Assembly (NCBI GenBank): GCA_005885115.1
Contig: VAXX01000161.1
Location: 1-6,242, forward strand
Length of the DNA stretch: 6,242 nucleotides
Reading direction: 5' to 3'
Origin: Actinomycetota bacterium
GTDB taxonomy: Bacteria; Actinomycetota; Actinomycetes; Mycobacteriales; Micromonosporaceae
Below are positions 1 through 5,934 of this stretch, in pieces (the first letter of the stretch is position 1; every line of letters starts with the position of its first letter). The position numbers and the translations under genes are program-made. The notes under the pieces are model-generated. The model had not been told where the DNA came from. It worked only from the letters and a program-made list of their open reading frames with translations, and did no database searches.

Positions 1-579
1 GTACTCGGTCTGGTTCTGGCGACCGGGGCGGTACTGGCCCGCCGGACGGCACTGCGGGTCGGGGTGATCGCGATCCCGCTCGCCGGGCTCGGCGCGGTGG
101 TCGCCGCCCTGCCCGACGGCCGGTACCTGGCCGTGCCGGTCCTGTGCGACGTCCTCGTCGGGGTCGCGGTGCTGCCCGGCCTGGCGCAGCGGCGGCGGAC
201 CGGGTACCTGCCCGGGTACCTCCTGCTCGGCGTACCGGCGGCCCTCCCTCCGGTGGCCGCGGCGCTACCGGCCACGGCCGAACTGCTCCTCGGCCCGTAC
301 CAGTGGCTGTCCGCGATCTGGACCGGCCGCCCGCAGGGACCCGGAGTCGTGCCGGTCCAGCACCTGTTCACGGTCTCCGGCCGGGTCTTCGGGTTCGGAC
401 CGGTCGCGCTGTCCCTGGCCGCCGGTACGCTCGCCGTCGCCGTCGCGGGGCTGCCCCGGGGCGGTTGGAAACGCTCCGCGGGCTGGGCGGCGGTACCGGC
501 GAGCCTCGCGTTCCTCGCGGGTACGGCGGCGCTCGACGCCCCGTGGCCCACGATCGCGGCGGTGAGCCTGGCCCTCTGA
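1..579 (+). CDS. Upstream part of large polytopic membrane protein (5' end outside window; ends at in-frame TGA)
   Basis: The frame is open from base 1, so the true start lies to the left; an internal GTG at 64 is available but there is no reason to prefer it. The visible 192 codons encode an almost wholly hydrophobic, Ala/Val/Leu-rich protein. About five or six membrane segments are separated by short Arg/Gly/Pro loops, and one loop is polar and carries aromatic residues (around the PYQWLSAIW stretch, bases 295-325). No catalytic motif is visible. The stop TGA at 577-579 falls in the middle of a hydrophobic run (TIAAVSLAL before it, VGDALVAAL after it). The next ORF continues in the identical frame from base 580, and the two halves look like one family protein. 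I therefore read this as the N-terminal side of the gene that continues to 1572, interrupted by a nonsense codon or a sequence error. A genuine separate protein ending here is the less likely alternative. Function unknown. Confidence 0.6.
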   Translation, partial: VLGLVLATGAVLARRTALRVGVIAIPLAGLGAVVAALPDGRYLAVPVLCDVLVGVAVLPGLAQRRRTGYLPGYLLLGVPAALPPVAAALPATAELLLGPYQWLSAIWTGRPQGPGVVPVQHLFTVSGRVFGFGPVALSLAAGTLAVAVAGLPRGGWKRSAGWAAVPASLAFLAGTAALDAPWPTIAAVSLAL

Positions 580-1572
580 GTGGGCGACGCGCTGGTCGCA
601 GCGCTGCGGCCGGTCCCCGGGCTGGCGCCGCGCGCCGTGGCGACCGGCGGTGCGGGTCTGGCCGGCGCGCTCCCCACCGCGGCGAGCACCCTGGCGGCGC
701 TGGCCACCGTGGTGGTCACCGCGACGGTGTGCGCGGTCGCCGGCCGGTTCCCGGCCGCCCGGGTGGCCGGCTGGCTGGTCGCGGTCCCCGCGGGCGCGCT
801 GCTGGCCTTCGCCGCCGCGCGGGCGGCGGACGTCGCGGTGCCCGCCAGCGCGTTCTGGGTGCTCGGCGCGGCGGCGCTGGCGCTGGGCGTCAGCGGGTGG
901 CTGCGCCGCGCTCCCGAGAAGACGGCCGTGGAGTCCAGCGCGCACGCGGCCGCCGCCGTCGCGCTGCTGCTGACGATCGGGACCGGTCGGTACCCGGCGG
1001 CGGTGCTCGCGCTGTGGGGTGTCGCCATCGGGCTCCGGGCGCTGTGGCCCGGTGAGCCGGTACCGGCGCGCCAGGCCCGGATCGTCGCCGGTGTGGCGGG
1101 CGAGCTGGTGGCGTACTGGCTGCTGCTGTGGATCGGCGGGGTCGCGCTGACCGAGGCGTACACGGTGCCGGCGGCCGGGGTCGCGCTGCTCGCCGGGTGG
1201 CTGGCCGCGCGTACCCGACCGGAGCTGCACAGCTGGACCGCGTACGGGCCGGCCCTGCTGGCCGGGTTCGGACCGAGCCTGGCGCTCGTCCTCGCGGTAC
1301 CCGGGGAGCCGGTCCGGCGGCTACTCGTCGGGCTCGCCGCCGTCGCGGTCGTGGTCGCCGGTGCGCTACGCCGCCGCCAGGCCCCGGTCGTCGTCGGCGG
1401 TACCGCGCTCGGCGTCATCGCGCTGCACGAGTCGGTACTCGTGTGGGATCTGCTCCCCCGCTGGATCCCGCTGGCCCTGGCCGGTCTGCTGCTCGTCGGG
1501 CTGGCGATCACGTACGAGCGGCGGCGCCGGGACCTCGGTCGGCTCCGGACGGCGGTCGCCCGGATGCGGTGA
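580..1572 (+). CDS. SCO7613 C-terminal domain-like integral membrane protein (downstream part)
   Basis: This 330-residue ORF starts with GTG immediately after the TGA of the preceding ORF and stays in the same frame. No convincing ribosome-binding site is placed for that GTG; the nearest purine-rich stretch, GGTGAG at 561-566, is 13 nt away. About eleven hydrophobic helices can be drawn, roughly at residues 36-54, 62-80, 90-107, 120-135, 138-155, 166-184, 195-210, 220-240, 248-263, 268-284 and 295-311. The C-terminus is the recognisable part: a YGPALLAGFGPSLAL segment (222-236), a LPRWIPLALAGLLL helix (292-305), then a strongly basic tail with YERRRRDLGRLR (312-323). From memory this pattern fits the actinobacterial family named for the C-terminal domain of Streptomyces SCO7613, whose members are usually much longer multi-pass proteins of unknown function. 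That fits the idea that this ORF is only the C-terminal portion of a gene running in from the left edge. It converges on the propeller gene with a 2-bp gap. Biochemical role unknown. Confidence 0.65.
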   Translation: MGDALVAALRPVPGLAPRAVATGGAGLAGALPTAASTLAALATVVVTATVCAVAGRFPAARVAGWLVAVPAGALLAFAAARAADVAVPASAFWVLGAAALALGVSGWLRRAPEKTAVESSAHAAAAVALLLTIGTGRYPAAVLALWGVAIGLRALWPGEPVPARQARIVAGVAGELVAYWLLLWIGGVALTEAYTVPAAGVALLAGWLAARTRPELHSWTAYGPALLAGFGPSLALVLAVPGEPVRRLLVGLAAVAVVVAGALRRRQAPVVVGGTALGVIALHESVLVWDLLPRWIPLALAGLLLVGLAITYERRRRDLGRLRTAVARMR

Positions 1573-1574
1573 GG

Positions 1575-4019
1575 TCAGTTCGCCGGGCCGCCGCCCGGTC
1601 CGGCGTGCGACAGGTCGTACCCCTTGTCGATGGCGGTGTCCGCGATCGACGCCTGGGTGCTGGACTGGACGGCGATCAGGTACTGGGCGCCGCCCCCGGC
1701 CGGACCGAGCGCGACGGTGCCGGCCGGGAAGGTCCGGCGGAACAGCTCGTACGTCACGTCGTCGGTGCTGACCAGGTAGGTACCGCGGTCCTCCCAGCTC
1801 TTGTCGAGCCAGCCGGGCCGGCCGGCGCGCTGGTCCACCGCGACGTTGACCTCGGCCTGGGTGGTCACCGTGAAGGTGACCAGGGGACTGGTGCCCAAGG
1901 CCCGGGAGGCGGCCGCCGGGCGGATCCAGTCGACCCCGATCACCCGGTCGAAGACGATCTTGAAGGTGCCCGGTTGGTCGCCGTACACCTGGGTGCCGAC
2001 CTCGAGGTCATGCTGGATCGACCACTTCCCCGCGTTCGCACCGTCCTTCACCGACAGGTCGGTGACCAGCGCGGTGTTGCTCAACACGTTCAGACTGGTC
2101 GCGACGGTCGGGGCGAGGCCGGTACCGGCGGCCGTGACGACCAGCGCGTAGCTGCCCAGCTTCACCTGCCCCGGTACGGATACGGTCAGCGTCGTACCCT
2201 TGCCCGCCGGTACGGTCGGCGGGTCGAACCGGGCGCTCGCCCCGGCCGGCAGCCCGGCCACCGAGAACGTCACCGGGGTCGGGGCCCCGGCCAGCAGCGT
2301 CGTCGCGACCGCGTACCGGGTCGTGGCGCCCGGAGCGACGGTACGGTCCGGGTCGGCGGTCAGCGACAGACACGTGGTACACGATGGCAGCGCCCACGCG
2401 GTGAGCACTCCGCTGGTGCCCGACTGCCGGTCCCCGGCCGGGCCCTGGGCCAGGTACACGATGCCGTTCGCCACGATCGGGCTCGACCAGTGGTGCGGCA
2501 GGGTCGGCGCGTCCCACAGCACCTTCCCGGTCGCCGGGTCCAGCGCCTGGATGCGCCGGAACGGCTGGGTGGTCGACCGCTCCCCGGCGCCGAACGCGGC
2601 GAACAGCATCCCGCCGGCCAGTACCGGCGAGGCGGTGAACCCGTGCGCGGCCATCCAGCGGCGTTCCAGCCGGGGCTTGCCGGCCGCGTCGGCGGTCAGC
2701 CGGAACGCCTCCAGCCCCTTGTCCCCGGCGATGTAGACCCAGGCGCTGCCGTCGGCCGGGTTGGTCCAGCCCGCCCCGAACGAGCGGACCGTGTTCAGCT
2801 CCTCGACCGGCAGCACCTGTAGCGCGCCACCGAGGTTGCCGGGCGAGCCCAGGCCGCTGAGATCCGCGGTGTCGACCAGCTTGAGCCGGTGGTCCTTGCC
2901 GGCGATGACGCCCAGGTGCGGGTACAGCTTGTTGATCCCGACCGGCAGCAGCTGCATGCCGCCGGAGGCCATGTCCTGGTCGTGCGCCTCGTTATCCAGG
3001 TAGTCGTCGGGGGTGTAGCTGTCCAGCGGCCAGCCCAGGCCGTCGGACATGATGGTCGAGCCGTCCGGCGGCAGCGCCTGGTAGGTGTCCGGCCACGAGC
3101 TGCCCGCGACGAACTCGCCGTTGTTGTTGCTGCCGCTGTCCAGGAACACCTTGTCCTGGGAGGCGTCATAGACCGCGCTGCGCGACCAGGGATGCGCGCC
3201 GGTACGCGCGCACGCGCCGTCCAGGCCCGGGTGGATGTCCGGGGTATCCGTGCAGGCGTTGTTGTACCCGTGCTGGGTACCGGTGGCCAGGTCCACGGCG
3301 GTGAAGTGCCCGCTGCCGCCGACCGAGTGCCCGGCGTACAGGTACGTGTGCCCGTTCTGCGCGGTCGCCCAGGCCAGCTCCATCGAGAACTTGTACCTGC
3401 CCGGCGTCATCGGCAACGCCGAAACCTGCGGCCAGTTCTGTTCGAAGTCCTCGACACCGTCGCCGACCCGCAGTTTGTGGATCTTCCCGTCCGCCCCGCC
3501 GGCGTAGACGTACTGGCGGTCCGGGCCGATCGCGGGCGCGGAGTTGTCGTAGCAGGCGTGGCAGGTGACGTTGAGGTTGCGGACCCAGATCTCCTGCCCG
3601 GTATGCGCGTCCAGCGCCCACAGGTGACCGTGCTCGCCCTTGACGTACACCACGTCGCGGCTGCCCAGGCGGGTACCGACGTCGGTGAGCAGGACCGGGG
3701 CGCCGTCGGGCGCGTCGGGCAGCGCGACGTTGAACAGGGGCCGCAGCTTCCCCACGTTCGCCGGGGTGAGCCGGTGCTCGTCCGGGTTGTCGGCGCGCTT
3801 GTCCGGGGAGAAGGCGAACTGCAGCCAGTCCACCTTGCCGGGAGCGGCGGTACGGGCGGTCGGCGGGATACCCAGAGCGCCGATCCCCGCCTGGCCGGGC
3901 AGACCGACCGCGACCAGGACCCCGGCCGCCAGGACGGTCACCGCGACGGACAGCTCCCGCCGGTACCGCCGGGCCAGCGGTACGGCGGTGCGTAGCGCCT
4001 CCCGGAAGTCAAGGTTCAT
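1575..4019 (-). CDS. Membrane-anchored extracytoplasmic PQQ-like beta-propeller protein with C-terminal beta-sandwich modules
   Basis: The protein has 814 residues. A basic cytoplasmic N-terminus (R/K-rich, 1-21) is followed by one hydrophobic segment (about 23-45), a signal anchor or signal peptide, so the rest should lie outside the membrane. Residues about 60-545 form a PQQ-like (BamB/quinoprotein-type) propeller: blade signatures LWALDAHTGQEIW (133-145), TAVDLATG (240-247), VIAGKDHRLKLVD (371-383) and IQALDPATGKVLWD (490-503), plus the D-x-D motif at 347-349 seen in PQQ-like propellers. Residues about 551-645 resemble an Ig-like NEW3/Fn3 module (GLPAG at 589-593). Residues about 652-785 form a second beta-sandwich resembling C-terminal accessory domains of secreted actinobacterial polysaccharide-degrading enzymes (WSIQ 666-669, GVDWIR 695-700, GRPGWLD 733-739, LGP 771-773). 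Six cysteines (153, 156, 256, 270, 547, 550) suggest three disulfides. The adjacent-Cys disulfide typical of PQQ alcohol dehydrogenases is absent, so a binding or scaffold role is likelier than catalysis. ATG 4019 keeps the full anchor but has no clear ribosome-binding site. It lies 34 bp after the PhzE-type gene, probably in one operon. Ligand unknown. Confidence 0.8.
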   Translation of the reverse strand: MNLDFREALRTAVPLARRYRRELSVAVTVLAAGVLVAVGLPGQAGIGALGIPPTARTAAPGKVDWLQFAFSPDKRADNPDEHRLTPANVGKLRPLFNVALPDAPDGAPVLLTDVGTRLGSRDVVYVKGEHGHLWALDAHTGQEIWVRNLNVTCHACYDNSAPAIGPDRQYVYAGGADGKIHKLRVGDGVEDFEQNWPQVSALPMTPGRYKFSMELAWATAQNGHTYLYAGHSVGGSGHFTAVDLATGTQHGYNNACTDTPDIHPGLDGACARTGAHPWSRSAVYDASQDKVFLDSGSNNNGEFVAGSSWPDTYQALPPDGSTIMSDGLGWPLDSYTPDDYLDNEAHDQDMASGGMQLLPVGINKLYPHLGVIAGKDHRLKLVDTADLSGLGSPGNLGGALQVLPVEELNTVRSFGAGWTNPADGSAWVYIAGDKGLEAFRLTADAAGKPRLERRWMAAHGFTASPVLAGGMLFAAFGAGERSTTQPFRRIQALDPATGKVLWDAPTLPHHWSSPIVANGIVYLAQGPAGDRQSGTSGVLTAWALPSCTTCLSLTADPDRTVAPGATTRYAVATTLLAGAPTPVTFSVAGLPAGASARFDPPTVPAGKGTTLTVSVPGQVKLGSYALVVTAAGTGLAPTVATSLNVLSNTALVTDLSVKDGANAGKWSIQHDLEVGTQVYGDQPGTFKIVFDRVIGVDWIRPAAASRALGTSPLVTFTVTTQAEVNVAVDQRAGRPGWLDKSWEDRGTYLVSTDDVTYELFRRTFPAGTVALGPAGGGAQYLIAVQSSTQASIADTAIDKGYDLSHAGPGGGPAN

Positions 4020-4053
4020 CGATGCGAATACTGGGCACCCGGGGCCCGACCGG

Positions 4054-5865
4054 TCAAGACCCGGACAGCAGCCAGGTCAGCGCCTCCTGGAGGATCGGTA
4101 CGCAGTTGGTGGTCAGTACCGACTCGACGTGGAACTGGAAGCTGTAGAACGCCGGGGCGCGCAGCGCGATGACCCGCCCGTCCGGCTCGGCGGACACCTC
4201 GACGCCCGCCAGCGCCCGCTCGGGAGCCTGGGCGAAGAACGTGTTGTAGAAGCCGACCCGCTCCGACCGGCCGAACAGGTCGACCGCCTTCTGTACGCCC
4301 TGCAACGGCGGGTCCACCGGCGCGACGGTCAGGCCGAGGGTACGGCAGAGGATCTGGTGCCCCAGGCACACCGCGAGGAACGGCTGACCCCGCTCCAGCA
4401 GGTCCGCGACGATCTCGTGCAGCCGGGCCATCTTCGGGTGGGTCAGGTCGTTGGGGTCGCCCGGCCCGGGGCCGACCAGTACCAGGTCGTGGCCCGCGTA
4501 GTCGATGTCGGCGTCCCGGTAGTCGCAGATCGTGGTCTTGAGTCCCTGGTGCTCCAGCACGTGCTTGAGCATCTGGGTGAACTGGTCCTCGTTGTCGATC
4601 AGCAGCACCGACCGGCCCACGAGCTGTGGGTGGGCGGCCAGGTGCCCGCTCTGCCGGTCGACCCAGAACCGGGACAGGTGCTCGTTGCGCGCGGTGAGCA
4701 CCTCGCGCAGCTCGTCATCGAGGAAATCGTCCAGGTACGGGGTGGCCTGCTCGGCCGAGGTGATCGCGGTGAGCAGGCCGGCGGCCTTCGCGCGGACCTC
4801 GGCGCACTCCTTGGCGGGTACCGAGTCGCGGACGATGCTGGCCCCGGACCGCAGCACCGCCTTCCCGTCCGGGGTCACCTCCATGGTGCGGATGGTGATC
4901 GCGCTGTCCAGGTACTCGTCGCCCTCGGTACCCAGGCCCATCAGGACCAGCGCACCGGTGTAGTAGCCGCGGGACTCGTACTCGTGACGGTGGATCACCC
5001 GGGCGGCGTTCTCCAGCGGGCTGCCGATCATGGTCGCGGCGTACATCGACTCGCGGAACGCCTCGATCGGGTCCATCGTCGCCGAGCCGTCCAGCACGTA
5101 CTCGGTGTGCACCAGGGAGCTCATCTCGCGCAGGTACGGGCCGCGGACCACACCGCCCTTGCCGCAGATCCGGGACATCATCTTCAGCTCCTCGTCGACC
5201 ACCTGGAACAGCTCGTTGATCTCCTTCGGGTCGGTGAGGAACTCGACCAGGTCGGCCCGGGTCCGCAGGGCCTTGCGCGGCAGGGTGCCGCAGATCGGGT
5301 TCATCAGCACCCGGCCGCGCTCGTAGGTCAGGTGCCGCTCGGGGGACGAGCCGATGAAGTAGCGCTCGCCGTCGTAGAAGCAGAAGCTCAGGTACGCGCC
5401 GATCTCGTTACGGCTCAACCGGCCGAAGACGACGTTGGCGACCTGCGGTCCGAAGTCGGCGATCGCGGCGTCGCACCGGCGGGAGATGAGGAAGTTGGAG
5501 CCCTCGCCGCGCTGGATCTCCTGCGTGATCACCCGGTGCAGCACCTGCGCGAAGACCTCGTCGGGCGGGGCGAACGTGGGTTCGGTGGCCAGGCGTACCG
5601 GGGTGGCGAAGTCGACCACGTCGGTCAGCTCGACCGGCCGGTAGACCTCGGGCACGAGCGAGATGACCGGTTCGTTGTTGTCGTGGGTGACATAGCCCCG
5701 TTCGCGTACCTGTGGGTACGGGACCATGCTGATGACCGGATGCGCCCCGGTCGGCCGGGGTACGTCGGCGAGCAGCCAGGAACGGGTCACCGGGCCGGAC
5801 GCGTAGAACACCTTGCCATCTTTGTGGACAAGGCAGTACGGCTTGGTGAAGTCCAGGCTCATCAC
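4054..5865 (-). CDS. phzE: PhzE-type fused anthranilate / ADIC synthase (chorismate-binding + glutamine amidotransferase)
   Basis: This 603-residue cytoplasmic fusion should convert chorismate and glutamine to 2-amino-2-deoxyisochorismate (ADIC), or onward to anthranilate. The TrpE-like half (about 1-400) has the PhzE-like N-terminus PYPQVRERG (49-57), GEGSNFLISRR (120-130), SPERHLT (174-180), PICGTLPR (190-197), the run LFQVVDEELKMMSRIC (219-234) where TrpE has its LVDLARND motif, HTEYVLDG (253-260), GSPLENA (281-287), D320 with IRT (325-327), and GASIVRDSVPAKE (341-353). The TrpG-like half (about 415-603) has the oxyanion motif GPGPGDP (465-471), nucleophile C500 in CLGHQ, and the H579/E581 dyad, so glutaminase looks intact. 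LQGVQ (521-525) and GFYNTF (538-543) are typical of PhzE rather than of housekeeping TrpG or PabA. Pseudomonas PhzE is slightly longer (about 630). Start: GTG 5865 or ATG 5862. GGGTGG at 5867-5872 lies 4 nt from the ATG, while GGAG at 5878-5881 lies 12 nt from the GTG. The symbol marks family membership; no other phenazine gene is visible, so the product could serve another pathway. Confidence 0.88.
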   Translation of the reverse strand: MMSLDFTKPYCLVHKDGKVFYASGPVTRSWLLADVPRPTGAHPVISMVPYPQVRERGYVTHDNNEPVISLVPEVYRPVELTDVVDFATPVRLATEPTFAPPDEVFAQVLHRVITQEIQRGEGSNFLISRRCDAAIADFGPQVANVVFGRLSRNEIGAYLSFCFYDGERYFIGSSPERHLTYERGRVLMNPICGTLPRKALRTRADLVEFLTDPKEINELFQVVDEELKMMSRICGKGGVVRGPYLREMSSLVHTEYVLDGSATMDPIEAFRESMYAATMIGSPLENAARVIHRHEYESRGYYTGALVLMGLGTEGDEYLDSAITIRTMEVTPDGKAVLRSGASIVRDSVPAKECAEVRAKAAGLLTAITSAEQATPYLDDFLDDELREVLTARNEHLSRFWVDRQSGHLAAHPQLVGRSVLLIDNEDQFTQMLKHVLEHQGLKTTICDYRDADIDYAGHDLVLVGPGPGDPNDLTHPKMARLHEIVADLLERGQPFLAVCLGHQILCRTLGLTVAPVDPPLQGVQKAVDLFGRSERVGFYNTFFAQAPERALAGVEVSAEPDGRVIALRAPAFYSFQFHVESVLTTNCVPILQEALTWLLSGS

Positions 5866-5934
5866 GCCACCCGAGTGCTCCGACGATTGGTCAAGCCACT
5901 GTAGTGCATGGTCCCTGGGCGTACCGAGCGGAAA
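5866..5934 (-). promoter_or_regulatory. 69-bp intergenic gap with possible weak promoter or operator
   Basis: This gap lies between the TAA stop of the CPBP-type gene and the start of the PhzE-type gene and is the most A/T-rich stretch nearby. It contains a perfect short inverted repeat CACT-GT-AGTG at 5897-5906. Within that repeat, the minus strand reads TACAGT (5903-5898), which fits the TAnnnT shape of an actinobacterial -10 box, but no good -35 is found 16-19 nt upstream. A TTGACC at 5894-5889 resembles a -35 but has no -10 at the right distance. No hairpin with a T-run was seen, so there is no sign of a terminator. A promoter here is possible; read-through from the CPBP-type gene is equally compatible. 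Confidence 0.25.
5867..5881 (-). promoter_or_regulatory. Candidate ribosome-binding site region of the PhzE-type gene
   Basis: On the minus strand, GGAG (5881-5878) and GGGTGG (5872-5867) lie upstream of two overlapping in-frame starts, GTG 5865 and ATG 5862. GGGTGG is 4 nt from the ATG but only 1 nt from the GTG. GGAG is 12 nt from the GTG. Neither spacing is ideal, so the two starts, which differ by one residue, cannot be separated from sequence. Confidence 0.35.

Larger units (their letters stand above)
1..1572 (+). pseudogene. Possible single membrane-protein gene interrupted by in-frame TGA
   Basis: This is the alternative reading of the two preceding entries. Frame 1 is open from the left edge to 1572 apart from one TGA at 577-579. 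Composition and hydrophobicity are the same on both sides, and the stop sits inside a predicted membrane helix. A single base change (for example from TGG or CGA) would explain it, and no frameshift is needed. If the stop is real and not bypassed, the long gene is broken and only the C-terminal part could be re-initiated from the GTG at 580. If it is a sequencing error, this is an intact gene. The sequence alone cannot decide. Confidence 0.5.

Noticed and set aside
265..1230. A 321-codon minus-strand open frame over the membrane-protein gene
   Set aside because: Low-complexity Arg/Gly/Gln/Pro composition typical of a shadow frame; the + strand frame gives coherent membrane helices.
1128..2822. 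A 564-codon + strand open frame across the convergent junction
   Set aside because: It crosses the ends of two convincing genes in another frame, is extremely Arg/Gly-rich and has no recognisable motif.
3551..3564. CHAC (residues 153-156 of the propeller protein) as a c-type haem-binding motif
   Set aside because: The haem c motif needs CxxCH. Here the residue after the second Cys is Tyr, so a disulfide is more likely.
1575..4019. Propeller protein as an active PQQ-dependent alcohol dehydrogenase
   Set aside because: There is no adjacent-cysteine disulfide and no recognisable catalytic Asp/Ca-binding context for PQQ. The extra C-terminal sandwich modules point to binding rather than dehydrogenase activity.
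4033..4047. Inverted repeat GGGC...GCCC in the 34-bp gap between the PhzE-type and propeller genes as a terminator
   Set aside because: The stem is only 4 bp with a 7-nt loop and no T-run follows. In a G/C-rich sequence such repeats are common by chance.
5889..5894. TTGACC on the minus strand as a -35 box
   Set aside because: No TAnnnT-like -10 hexamer lies 16-19 nt downstream; that position is occupied by the ribosome-binding region.
3640..5904. A 754-codon open frame on the + strand opposite the PhzE-type and propeller genes
   Set aside because: It lies antisense to two genes with clear family motifs. Its translation is Arg/Gly/Val/Asp-rich without domain signatures, which is the usual by-product of G/C third positions on the opposite strand.
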